Shown here: positions 54,209 through 64,000 of the stretch, in pieces
Numbering within the stretch: position 1 is the first letter of the stretch
How the letters are laid out: each line of letters starts with the position of its first letter
Source: Rapana venosa
Lineage: Eukaryota > Mollusca > Gastropoda > Neogastropoda > Muricidae
NCBI GenBank assembly: GCA_028751875.1
Contig: CM054159.1
Location: 18,005,942-18,069,941, forward strand
Direction: 5' to 3'
DNA: 64,000 nt
Program-made: the position numbers and the translations under genes
Notes under the pieces: generated by a model
The model's input: only the letters and a program-made list of their open reading frames with translations
Told to the model about the DNA's origin: nothing
The model's database searches: none

Positions 54209-54527
54209 CGTGTGTTACACGTAATTATTTAGCGCACGTAAAAGAACCCACGGCAACAAGAGAGTTGTCCCTGGCAAAATTCTTAGAAAAAAGCCACTCT
54301 GATAGGGAAACAAATTCAGTTGCAGACATGAAAAAACAAAAAAAAAGGGTGGCGCAGCGCTTGTGGCGACGCGCTATCCCGCTCTCCCCGGGGAGAGCAG
54401 CCCGAATTTCACGGAGAGAAATCTGCCGTGACTTAAAGTGGTATGAAATGAAATCTGAGCGCTTTGATTTGTTGCTTTACAAGATTCAGCGCTATATAAA
54501 TTCCATACATTATTATTATTATTATTT
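54039..54527 (+). mobile_element. SINE1, complete copy with LINE-A 3' tail, inserted in the ORF1 leader
   Basis: The tRNA-like head TGGTCTAGAGGTAACGCGCC (A box) and GGTTCGTACCCCG (B box, 54109-54121) lead into the central domain TCTTTCGGATGAGACGATAA and GCGCACGTAAAAGAACCCAC. CTCCCCGGGGAGAG, a 14-bp palindrome, lies at 54385-54398. The 3' end from about 54455 is the LINE-A tail: GAGCGCTTTGATTTGTTGC, ACAAGATTCAGCGCTATATA, (ATT)n. A 5-bp direct repeat ATCAG (54034-54038 and 54528-54532) flanks it. Confidence 0.92.
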
Positions 54528-54532
54528 ATCAG

Positions 54533-54974
54533 CAAAAAGGCGAGCAAAGTAGTCACTGTCAACAGGCCGGCGTGTTATGATGTTTTAAACCCCGGATTAT
54601 TTTTGCTGTAACAGTGGCATATCTTGTCAAAATGTTCATTAAAATTGTCATAAAATGTCAGATGGATGCACAATATTGTTGCGTGTCACATCTCATAGTG
54701 GTTGATAATTAATTAACACTGTAAACATTAAATTAATTAAGGTGTTATAGTGTGCACTTTGCGCATTGTAACGTTTGAACTAAAGCCCTCATTCCACCCC
54801 CACCTCCTTCTAGAAATAATGTGTTTAACCTGGTTAGACTTCATGATTTGCTGAGGTTAGCCGTTCTGAAAGAGAGTTAAGTTTTCTTGTTAATCTATGC
54901 TACAGTGAGCTGTTTGAAGAAACTTCTCTGTTTGTGTACCCATGGTTGTTTGGAATTTCTAGTAATCCACTTCA
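54533..54974. other. Displaced ORF1 leader, then AT-rich sequence without gene
   Basis: 54533-54572 on the minus strand reads GLLTVTTLLAF, the hydrophobic lead-in to the 2A-like motif on the far side of the SINE; an in-frame stop lies about 2 codons further upstream. The rest, to 54974, is AT-rich with no recognised feature. Confidence 0.5.
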
Positions 54975-57520
54975 GGCTTTCTCTCATCTCATCTAATCTG
55001 CTCCCATAACCCCCTCCGGGGTCGTAGGGGCACTGCAGTGACGAACGTTGCACCAGTTGGCTCCATTTGCGGCAGTTGTGTGCAAGTGCCTGGGTTGTGG
55101 AGAAGCTCTTCCCTGTCCATTCAGTGATGTTGTCTGCCCATTTCTTCATCAGCCTGCCTCGCCTTCTCTTCCCCTGCACTGTTCCCTGCAGTATGGTTTT
55201 GGACAGCCCATCTGATGTAGTCACATGTCCGTACCATCTGAGCTTCCTTTTCTTGACTGTGGTCAGCAGGTTTTCGTAGTGCTTTACTTGTTGGGTGATG
55301 GTTTGTAGGACTTCGTTGTTGGTAGTGTGGTCCATATATGACATGCCAAGGAGTCTTCTGAGGCATCTCATCTCTAGAGCCTGGATCCTTCTTTGTAGAT
55401 CTGCATTCAATGTCCAGGATTCGCAGGCATACAGATATGTAGAGATGACTAGTGCATGCAGTAGTTTGACCTTGGTCCTGAGAGAGATGTTTCGGTCTTT
55501 CCAGATAATCTTGAGCGTTGCCATTGCTGCTATTGTTTGTGCAGCTCTTGCGAGGATTTCGGTTTTTGAACCTTCTACAGTAATAATAGCTCCAAGGTAC
55601 TTGAAGTGATCTACAACCTCAAGTTCTTTTCCACTGACTGTGATCTTGGTAGTGATTGGCTGGGCTCTGTTTGTCATGAGTTTTGTCTTCTCGGCACTGA
55701 TCTCAATGCCATATCTGGAGGATGTTTATGGTACACTAGGTCGGCTAGTTCCTGTTCATTTCCTGCAAGTCCGTCGATGTCATCAGCAAACCTGAGGTTG
55801 GTGATTATCCGCCCTCCAATACTGACTGTGCCAGTGTGATATTCTAAGGCATCAGTCACTATGCGCTCAAGGAAGACATTAAACAGTGTTGGCGATAGGA
55901 GACAGCCTTGACGAACTCCCACTGAGGTATGGAACCACTCTCCAACTATGCCTTGGAAAAGCACTGCACTGGTGGCTTTTGCGGATAGCTCTTTGGTGGT
56001 CCGAATGATCTTTTGTCCCATGTATTTCTTCCTCTTGGCCCATAATGCGTCGTGCCATACACCGTCAAACGCTGGCTGTATTTCTTGCACAGAACTCCCA
56101 GGTTGAATATTTGTTCTGTGGTGTTTCTGTTTGGGGGGAAGCCTGCCTGTTCTTCAGCGATGATCTTTTCTGCCTGTGGCTTTAGTCTGTTCAAGATGAC
56201 TTTTAATAACATCACTTTACTGGCATGGCTTATGAGGCTGATCATTCGATAGTTTTGGCATTGCTGCAGATTGCCTTTCTTGGGGAGCATGATGATGAGT
56301 GATTGGGTCCAAGGTGTTGGCCACTCTCCAGTCTGCCAGATCTTGTTGCAAATTCTTGTGAGGATGTCTGTTCATCCCCCCCCCCCCCCCCCCCACTCCG
56401 TATTTGATCGGCTCTGCTGGGATGTTGTCAATGCCTGCAGCTTTCCCATTTTTCAGTGATTTGATTGCTGCCTCAACCTCTTCACGAAGGATAGGAAAGT
56501 CATCATCTTCTGACGAGTCCTGACTTGTAAGTACACTGGGGTCACCTTGTGTCTGATGGTTGTAGAGCTCTGAACAGTACTCTGTCCATCTGTTAATGAT
56601 ATCTTTTTCTTCTGTGAGGCAGTTTACGTCTTTGTCTTTGATGCTGGTGACTCTTGTCTGCTTCTGCTGTGTGAGCTCTTTTACAATTGGATAGGCTCTT
56701 CTGCTGCTGCTCTTAGACAAAGTTTCTTCAATATCTGAACATTATTTCTCAATCCATTTTTCTCTGGCCTTTTTCATGTCTTTCTTTATCTTTTTGTTGA
56801 TCTCTCTGTATTCCCCTGTTCCTGTTGTGTACTTGACACTCTTCAATTTACTTCGTTTATCACACATATCCAGGATTTTATCTGTGATCCATGGTTGTTT
56901 TTTCTGGCGGTGCTTGCCAAGTAGTTCGTTTGCTGTTTCTGTCATCGCTGTATTGAAACTGTTGGTTATTGTCTCTGCATCTTTATCAAGTGTAATCAGT
57001 GCAGCAAATTTTCCACCTATTTTTGCTTGGAAGGCTTTTCCGATGGTAGGATCCTTCAATCTTTCTAGGTTGAATTTTAGCCTGATGTTCTTAGGATTAT
57101 TGATCTTTTTCAGCTGGATTTTAAAGTTCAAGAGCACCAGGTCGTGGTCACTGCCCATGTCTGCACCTGGGAATGTCCTCGTCTTGGCTCTGTTGATGCC
57201 AGATCTGAACCGGTTTTGTACCAGTATGTAATCAATGTGGTTGTGATGGATTCCATTGGGTGCATGCCATGTCCAGCGTCGGGATGCCTTGTGCTCCCCA
57301 AGGGTGTTTGCAAGCATCATGTCGTTGTAGCTGGCAAATTCCAGTAGTCTGAGTCCTCTTTCGTTGGTAGCTGTATTACAGGAGGGTCCACAGAATTTGC
57401 TCCAGTCTTTCAGTGAATCAGCACCCACCTTAGCATTCCAGTCTCCTTGAATAATTAGGATGTCTTTTTGTTAGCTTTGGCGATGATGGCCTGGAGCTGC
57501 ATGTAAAATTCCTCTACTAT
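54975..57520 (-). pseudogene. RTE-like ORF, copy D: endonuclease-RT with few lesions
   Basis: Endonuclease 57428-56742: GLRLLEFASYNDMMLANTLG, HNHIDYILV, GSDHDLVLLNFKI (SDH catalytic motif), ending in KKARKWIEK-type sequence. RT: EEVEAAIKSLKNGKAAGIDN (56490-56431), then a G-run (C19 on the plus strand, 56376-56394) that shifts frame; LPKKGNLQQCQNYRMISLIS (56290-56231); AEEQAGFPPNRNTTEQIFNL; VGVRQGCLLSPTLFNVFLER (55925-55866); an intact motif C FADDID (about 55788-55771); and a clean C-terminal frame of 260 codons (55677-54895) with HFKYLGAIIT, YACESWTLNADLQRRIQALE and LRWYGHVTTSDGLSKTILQG. Motif A reads PAFDGVWHDALW, with upstream residues altered. About four frameshifts in all, so this is one of the better-preserved elements in the window. 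Confidence 0.87.
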
Positions 57521-57530
57521 TTCATCATCA
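54975..57530 (-). mobile_element. RTE-like LINE, second family (copy D), 5'-truncated
   Basis: Minus-strand 3' end: CCCCGGAGGGGGTTATGGGA then GCAGATTAGATGAGATGAGA. The coding part runs from within the endonuclease (EEFYMQLQAIIAKANK, 57520) to the C-terminus (CRKWSQLVQRSSLQCPYDPG). It differs from copies A-C at many positions although the architecture is the same. Upstream of about 57530 the endonuclease N-terminus is absent. Confidence 0.88.
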
Positions 57531-58465
57531 TGTTCATGTTCAAAGGCTTTCTCTAAAGAAACCAATTGAAGTCTGTGTAGTGTCACTCCTTCTCTTGGCT
57601 TAGGTCTGCAGCATGTCACTGTGGGCTGGGAGACCTGGCAATTCATTGAGGCCTGTGTACTGTCACACCTCTTACATTGTCCAGCAGTCTCCTTGAGCTA
57701 GAAAACTGGGAACTCAGTGTGACGGTGTAGCTAAGTGTTCTCACTGCAGGCCTATAGTCCCAGGGCTTGTGGCTCAGCCTTTGTCTTAACAGTCCCTTTT
57801 TCAGCTACAGTGCAGTCCTCTCTATTCATGGCTTGAGGCATTGTTGTAGAGTGTCCAGTGGAACAGTCATGTGATAAACACCTTAGAGCTTGCTACAGCT
57901 GGTTTTACTCAACAGGTGTGTGGGGCCTATTTCTTGATGAATTGCATCCACCCTTTCCCCTTTCTCTCTCTCCAACCCCATCCACCCTTTCCCCTTCTTC
58001 TAGTGAATCAGCAGATTTTGTCATGTTGTCAGATTTTAGTTTGTGAATAAATTTGTTTGTTAGCTGATTTGGATGTGTGGTCAGAATTTGCTAGTCTCAG
58101 TTTCCAAGTGTATTTATTGTTCAGTTGGAATTAGTAGTCCTGCAACTGAACCAATATAACAGGGTGTACATTGCGTTTTAAAGTCTTTCTCTTGCTGGCT
58201 GTCCGGGGCAACATTCTTCTTGAGTTACGCAGGCTGTTGTGTGATGAAACTTCACAGAATGACTTAGAAAGGAAACAGCAGTTTAGTTCTTCTGCTTGAG
58301 CTGTGTGTGTTGTTCAGTAGATTAAAAAAAAGTGTTACCATAACACCTCTGTGTGGCAGCACATCATCTCCTTCCTGGAACCTTGCACCTTCCTACAAAG
58401 GAAAATGCAGAGACCTCAGAAAATGCGTCATCACTCTTCATGAGATCAACTCAATCCCCCCTCCC
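57531..58465. other. No gene recognised
   Basis: About 930 bp of mixed composition, C/T-rich near 57950-58000 (a 27-bp near-duplicate CATCCACCCTTTCCCCTT). No domain, no repeat family found elsewhere in the window. Confidence 0.45.
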
Positions 58466-58622
58466 TGAGAGGGAGAGAGAGAGAGAAGAGAGAGAGAGAA
58501 GAGAGAGAGAGAGAAGATGAGAGAGAGAGAGAGAGTTGTGTCATGTGTACGTGTGTACGTTGTTGTTGTTGTTGTTATTGGTGGTGGTGGTGTGGTGGTG
58601 TGGTGTGTGTGTGTGTGTGTGT
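58466..58622. repeat. (GA)n, (GTT)n and (GT)n compound microsatellite
   Basis: GA repeat with AGAAGAG interruptions at 58466-58534, (GTT)n at about 58559-58576, GGTGGTGGT to 58600, then (GT)n to 58622. Confidence 0.93.
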
Positions 58623-59039
58623 GTTTGTGTTGTGTGTGATATTTTCAGTTTAACGTGTATTCGTGAGAGGAGTGATGGGTTTTGCGCTGCATGGCAGCCG
58701 GGTGTGTCTCTCTGCGTTTGAGTGTTGTGTTTGTGCTTTTTTCTTCATTCAGCAATACAAGTTTGATATCTACGTGTTTGTGACTCCATCTTGCACTGAC
58801 TGGTCAGAACAGTTTTCCTTATTATCATTGACATTTTGAATTATTTTGATTTATTATTTTCATTTTCTTATAATGTTTTGAAGATTCAACTGAATCAATC
58901 AGTTGTGTTCAACTGACATTGCTGGTCCTTGTGACCCATTTTACTGTAACCCTGCTGCTGTGAACAACTGCACGTGAAGAACAAACTCAGATCCCCCCCC
59001 CCCACCACCACCACCACAACTACCCAGTGCTCCTTCTAC

Positions 59040-61900
59040 TGATATGACACTAAATGCTGAAGACATGAGAGCATTGCTCTCACATGGGTTTTACAACATA
59101 CCATACAGACTTAAACAACACATTTCAACCTTAGGAATCAACCACAACAAAACTAGACGAGGTATAGGTCCTAGCAGACACCATTGCCTGTGGCCCCCTA
59201 CATCCCTCTCTGTCCTCACTTCTGACGTCACTGCCACTACCACCATAATCAAGGACAACACTGCTTCCCTCTGATCCACCTGCTTCTTCATGTGTTTATG
59301 ACTTTGATAAAACGTGTTCTGATAATGTGTATCATGGTGTGCATGAAACTGCAAATCCCCAAACTTCCCAGTTCTTTCACCAGCTTCTACACCTGACTCT
59401 CAATCCAAACTTTTGTCTGCTCCCCCAATCTCCACATCTCTACCATCACCTTCATCCACTTCCACTGACAGTTACCCTAATTCACCACAGTCATCATCAA
59501 CCTCTCTGCCTCCTTCTAACATCCTTCACATGTGCTTATTCAACGTGCAATCTGACTGCCCAGAAGGTAAAGCTGATCTCTTTTCTGATTTCATCCCTGA
59601 ACAGAATATTGATCTAAGATTTCTTACAGAAACCTGGTTAAAACCACACGGTCATGAACCGAAAATAAAACAACTGACACCACCTGGTTATAAAACTCTT
59701 TCTCTTCCCCGACCCTCCCGTGGAGGTGGCATTGCCATCGTTTATAAAAACACACTCGAACCTGCTCTTTCTTTCTGTCACTCCCTTCCTTTCTCACTGA
59801 TTCTTCGAAGTCTGTTAACTCAACTTCAACAACCTGGCACTCTATACTTTCCCGCTGTCTTTACCATCTACCTCCAAGCCGTAAGAAGAATCTGACATTT
59901 TCTATCTTCCATCAAAATTTTTTCAGTCATCCGGGTACTACAACTTCTCCCAGCAATTTCATTTTTAACTTTTTCCCCTTTTGAAAACCTCTTTTTTGGT
60001 CAAAACGTCTTTCTCTTTCTTTTAACCCACTCTTTCTCACGGGTAAACAAGCAGCACAAACATACATTTTTTGGACGGGCTAATTACTGATTTTCCCCAA
60101 AGATCTGATCACTCTGTAATCGCGGGTAAAACTTTTTCTGACATTCCGCTGTTCTTTTCTCTAAACATTGCAAAGCCATCAAAAAAAAAGTATGTCACCC
60201 GTTGCAACCTCAAGGCCATAATTTCGAACTTTCTCTTAAAAAGCTGCTGACGCCATCAAAAAACCTTGAAAACAATAACCCCTCTCAACACTACAATGTG
60301 TTTCACCAACTGCTTAGACATGCACCTCCCCCTGACCGTCTTTTGCCTGATGGGGCATGTGCCCTGGACACCCTGACATCTGGTGAAAAGCGCAAACCAG
60401 GGGCAACTAAGGGCTGGCAAAATCAAAAACAGAAATTAATAAAACTCTTTTGGGGAAAACAAGTAAAAAAAGTCAAATTTTTAAATTCTTTAAAAAAAAC
60501 CCAAAAAAGTTTACTCTTCTCAAGTTTTGATGACCTCAATGAAATCTTTTTTCCCCTACTTTTTATCTTTTGGACTGCGAAGGCTACCCTCTCCCTTTCC
60601 CATCCCAACACTCTGAATTTCCCTTCTATATTTTCTATTTTTTTCTGATAAACCCCATAACATTCGCTCAAACGGGTTTTACTCCTTTCCAGCCTGCCTT
60701 CTTGATCCCCATTCTGGCATCCCCCTTCTTTTCTTTCACAATACAAGAAATCATGACAATTCTAAAAAATACTTAAAATCAGTATCTTGACCCTACCTCT
60801 TCTTTTTTCAACATCCTCCACAACTCATCCCCGCTTCAAACATAGTAAACTCATCTCTTTTTCGGAAATTTCAAGCCCTCAAAATGCTTATCACGCTTAC
60901 AAAAAAAAACATGATTTTGTTCCTCACATCTAAAGAATTTGGCCTGTTTCCAATCTACCTTTTTATTTTTTAAAGCCTTGGAATATTACTCAAACAGCTC
61001 AGCAACCACCTTCTCCCCAAAAATCTTCTTCCTGATTTCATTGTATCGCGTCAACCACAGACGAAACCACCTAGTACACACTCTAAACAGTTCTACTCGC
61101 TTCTGACTGGGGGAAATCTCGTTTCCTTACTAAACTTATTGGCAGCCTTCAACACTATTACCTCTCAATTCTTCTTCCCCCCCTTTAAAGCTTCGGGGTT
61201 TTGGGGACAGCCCCCACCGGTTCAGTTCAACCTAAACCCAAATTTTAAAAAAATCAAACAACACCTGCCAAAAAAGGGGGCCCCGGGGTTTCTTGGCCCT
61301 TTCTCTTTACTCTCCCCCCCCATGTCCAAATTTTTAAAACCCTCATCAAATTTAACATAATTTTTCCCAAAAACCCAAATTTAAACAGTTTTATCCAAAC
61401 CCCCCTCCCGCAAATATGGTTGTTTGGTATCCAAAAAACAAAACAAATTTTCACTAATTTCAAAAACCAACCTTTAAGGGTCAAACACAAATTTATTACA
61501 AAAGCTTCAATTTAACCGGAAAAAAAACCCCTCTCTAACCGGGGTTTTTAATTTTTTCCAAAAACCTTCAAAAAAAACACCCAACCCCCCCAGTTTTCTA
61601 CTATCAATTAGGATATTAGTCAATTTGAAATACCAAACCCAAACTTCATTCTTCCCTTCTTTCATGTCTACTTTCAATTTCTTTTGTCGGTCCACATCAT
61701 TTTCACCCTTAAAAAATCTACACATTACCCCTCTTTTTCCTCTCCTTCTCCCGTGCCAAAGAGTAAACAAAGTCATATTTTTCCCTTCTCCACAAAAAGC
61801 ACCCCTCCTAGTAATGTCTAAAAGGGGGAGGGGGGGAACGGGAAAATTTAACAGGCCCCGTCTTTCCCTTTCTCCTTGCTTTTTTGTTTTATGGTTTTTG
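59040..61900 (+). mobile_element. LINE-A copy 7, includes the 5' end of ORF2; second half poorly preserved
   Basis: Has the N-terminal ORF2 part missing from copy 1: MRALLSHGFYNIPYRLKQHI (59065-59124), a Ser/Pro-rich linker, then the endonuclease start MCLFNVQSDCPEGKADLFSD (59530-59589), FLTETWLKPHGHEPKIKQLT and SRGGGIAIVYKNTLEP (59718-59765). From about 59900 the sequence follows LINE-A only loosely, with many homopolymer changes, to about 61800 (LPCQRVNKVIF near 61750 corresponds to HWLPVSQRLEYKI). 58623-59039 upstream is possibly its leader but shows no ORF1. A C run at 58993-59002 is present. Confidence 0.8.
59413..59895 (+). pseudogene. LINE-A endonuclease N-terminal frame, copy 7
   Basis: An uninterrupted frame of 160 codons covering the Ser/Pro linker and the first half of the APE-type endonuclease, with the ETW motif (LTETWLKPHG) in which Glu is the metal-binding residue in this fold. 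It breaks at about 59820-59895, where the copy-1 order (CCLYRPPPSRKN) is only dimly readable as TIYLQAVRRI. Confidence 0.75.
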
Positions 61901-62106
61901 AATGGGGTTTTTTTTAAAAAAAAATTTTAAATGGGGGTGTTGGGTTTTTATTTGAAAAAATGGGCGGGAATTTTCATTTTTTTTTTTTTTTGGGGGGGGG
62001 GGGGGGGGGGGAGATTGGTTGCCCCCGCGAGCTGAATTTGACTGACAAGGAAGGTAAATTGTAATTCTTTTTTTGGTTTTTAAAATTTTTTTTTTAAAAA
62101 AGGTTT

Positions 62107-62147
<41 letters not shown>

Positions 62148-62325
62148 TTATTTAAAAAAATCCTTTTGAAAAGAGTGCAGATAGCCATTTTTCACCTGTT
62201 TGTTTTTAAATTTGGAAGTTTTTGATTTGGTGTCTTTAAGAGGGTTTTTTTTAGTTGTTATTGTTATACTACTTGAATTTATTTGTCAAAAATTGACTAA
62301 AAGTAGGGCATTTAAACATTAATCA
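61901..62325. repeat. Homopolymer-rich junction: 20-bp G run and 40-bp C run
   Basis: T/G/A homopolymers throughout, with G at 61992-62011 and C at about 62108-62147. No gene. It separates LINE-A copy 7 from LINE-B and looks poorly resolved. Confidence 0.85.
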
Positions 62326-64000
62326 CATGATCAACAAATTAACAGAAATATTATCAATCTTGACAAATTCGGGACAGTTTTTTCATATATTCGGATTCTC
62401 AGAATATCGATTATCTTCAAACATTTCCGATAACGATATGTCGTGCCCTGGCTACACTATTGTACGTAAAGATCCAATGCAAGACAGAGAACCAGGTTTA
62501 CTACAGTACATCCATCAGTCACTGCGATTCAAAAGTATAGATAATTTAGAACAACATAATGTTGAAGCACTCTGGATCGAAATTCAAATAAAATATAATA
62601 AACCAATCCTCTTCTGTTTTCTTTACAGGAATCCAGCTGAGAGAGTGGACTGGATTGATCATTTTATTTCAATGATGGACGAGGCTTACAATCAGTCAAG
62701 AGAAATAATACTGTTAGGAGACTTTAATATAGATTAATTAAAGGATAAATATAACTGGAACCTAACTTATAAATCCTATGGTCTGACTCAATTAAAACAA
62801 TCACCGACACATATAACCAATGTCTCTAACACACTAATTGATCATTTATATGTTACTGATCCCAAAAATATTATAGAAACAGCTGTCCCTGTGTGTGGCT
62901 GCAGTGATCATTTTCCTGTTTGCTTTACATGGTCAAAAAAGGGTGCAAAAATTCCGAAACTGAGTCACAACACAATTTTTTTCGAAATGTTTCCAAATTT
63001 GACAGCAAAAATGTCATTTCCGATCTTCTTCTTTCTCCTCTCAATAGCGTTTATCAATATACAGATCCTGATCAGGCCTTAGAAGTTTGGTATAGTAATT
63101 TCCTTAACATATACAACAAACTTGCTCCTTTACAGACCAAAAGAGTTAGATATCAAATAAAACCTCCTTGGCTAACCGATGAAATCCAAATTGCTATATA
63201 TCACAGAGACTAGTTGTTGAAACAAGATTGCTGTGAAAACTATAAAAAGCAAAGGATTAAAGTAATTTCTCTGATAGGAGCTGAGAAAAAGAAATATTTT
63301 CTCCATCTGGTAAATGAAATGAAAAATAGTAGATCTATTTTGAAAGCTATAAATCAGTTAACTAATAAAAACGCAAAATTGTCAACAAATATACCTAAAG
63401 ACATATCAGTAGACAAATTAAACTACCATTTATCCACTGTGGCTAAACAAACAATACAAACTGATGATTCTAATAACAATGACTTAGATGAATTGCAAAA
63501 ATACTGCCTTGAAAAAAATATTCGTTCTTTTGTTGACGTGCATCCTTTAAGTGTTCAAGAAGTTTCCATTGCGTTAAAACGATTAAAACAGACTGGCACT
63601 CATGGCATTGATGGTAAAATTCTAAAACTATCTTCTCGAGTTATAGCAGAACCTCTCACATATATTTACAATCTTTGTCTGGATAAACAATACTTCCCTA
63701 AGACCTTACAACAAGCAAAAATATTCCCTTGTTTAAATCAGGAAATGCAGCTGATCCATCTAACTTCAGACCTATTTCTATATTATCAGTTCTTTAAAAA
63801 TGCTTGGAACAACATATACATAAGTGTATTCTTTCCCATCTAAACAAGTATAACCTTATACACCCAGAGAACATCACTCATGCCAAACAGCTTTAACAAA
63901 ACTGATAGATGGATGGTTATCAAACATAAATAAAAAGCAGTTGGTAGGAGTATTATTTGTTGATTTCGCTAAAGCGTTCGATGTTATAAATCATAAACGT
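62326..64000 (+). mobile_element. LINE-B, plus-strand copy, runs off the window
   Basis: Well-preserved endonuclease and start of RT; continues past 64000. Same family as the minus-strand copy at 25500-31760. CR1/Jockey-group architecture; exact clade not assigned. Confidence 0.9.
62326..64000 (+). pseudogene. LINE-B ORF2 (endonuclease-RT), partial, few lesions
   Basis: Frame 1 (from 62326): MINKLTEILSILTNSGQFFH, GFSEYRLSSNISDND, VEALWIEIQIKYNKPILFCF, LYRNPAERVDWIDHFISMMD and LLGDFNID (62714-62737), then a stop TAA at 62738. Continuing: TNVSNTLIDHLYVTDPKNII, CGCSDHFPVCFTWSKKGAKI (62894-62953), a one-base shift near 62980, PPWLTDEIQIAIYHRD then TAG at 63211, and a further frame 63214-63843 with VQEVSIALKRLKQTGTHGID and EPLTYIYNLCLDKQYFPKTL. 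The RT fingers (FRPISILSV-like near 63767) are shifted again. The last bases encode LFVDFAKAFDVINH (motif A) at 63954-63995. The endonuclease residues E in SEYR, GDFN and SDH are present. Confidence 0.87.

Noticed and set aside
54385..54398. CTCCCCGGGGAGAG palindrome as a regulatory or terminator site
   Set aside because: It is part of the SINE1 body; the same CTCCCCGGGGAGAG is present in the copy at 1551-1975.
62108..62147. 40-bp C run as a functional G-quadruplex or i-motif element
   Set aside because: It lies in a homopolymer-rich, probably mis-called junction; its length is not trustworthy without read support.

Overview
The window looks like repeat-rich intergenic or intronic DNA from an invertebrate animal. 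A lophotrochozoan, probably a gastropod-like mollusc, is my best guess. This rests on the mixture of CR1/L2-type, Rex1-like and RTE-like LINEs, tRNA-headed SINEs with a conserved central domain, long GT, GATA and GA microsatellites, and one small cysteine-rich secreted-protein exon of a kind I associate with molluscs. Species identity is inference. There is no bacterial operon, CRISPR array, rRNA or intact host multi-exon gene.

Layout. 1-3.4 kb: a GATA/GACA array in alternating orientation, a tRNA-derived SINE with a perfect 14-bp target-site duplication, and a 1-kb minisatellite. 3.8-6.9 kb: the best copy of a (ATT)n-tailed CR1/L2-type LINE, called LINE-A here. 7.4-7.7 kb, minus strand: the one convincing host exon, a signal peptide plus an eight-cysteine domain. 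10.2-11.6 kb, minus: the RNase H end of an I/Jockey-type LINE. 13.1-13.8 kb: a reverse-transcriptase fragment boxed in by two microsatellites. 14-18 kb: SINE and LINE tails. 18.3-25.5 kb: minisatellites, a duplicated block, and an ORF1-only unit that has a second, eroded copy at 33.7-35.3 kb.

25.5-31.8 kb, minus: a second LINE family (LINE-B) whose endonuclease is split by a full-length RTE-like LINE (28.0-31.26 kb) and also carries a 73-bp LINE-A-tail insertion. 35.3-38.1 kb: poorly preserved or poorly sequenced LINE remnants leading to a 500-N gap at 38113-38612. 38.6-44.2 kb: a Rex1-like LINE interrupted by a second RTE-like copy with a 13-bp target-site duplication and an inverted 5' end. 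44.4-51.9 kb: three minus-strand LINE-A copies and a possible Penelope-like scrap. 52-54.9 kb: a LINE endonuclease scrap, a second SINE family with an 8-bp duplication, and an ORF1 with a 2A-like start that is broken by a SINE insertion. 55-57.5 kb, minus: a third RTE-like element. 59-61.9 kb: another LINE-A. 62.3-64 kb: a LINE-B copy running off the window.

How it fits together: the SINE at 54039-54527 ends in the same 3' tail as LINE-A, so it probably moves with LINE-A machinery. The nesting gives a relative order: LINE-B and the Rex1-like element are older, and the RTE-like family inserted into both later. Four of the nine reverse-transcriptase catalytic motifs I could read have lost the first catalytic aspartate. 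The clade names (CR1/L2, Rex1, RTE, I) are from recognition of motifs, not from a tree.
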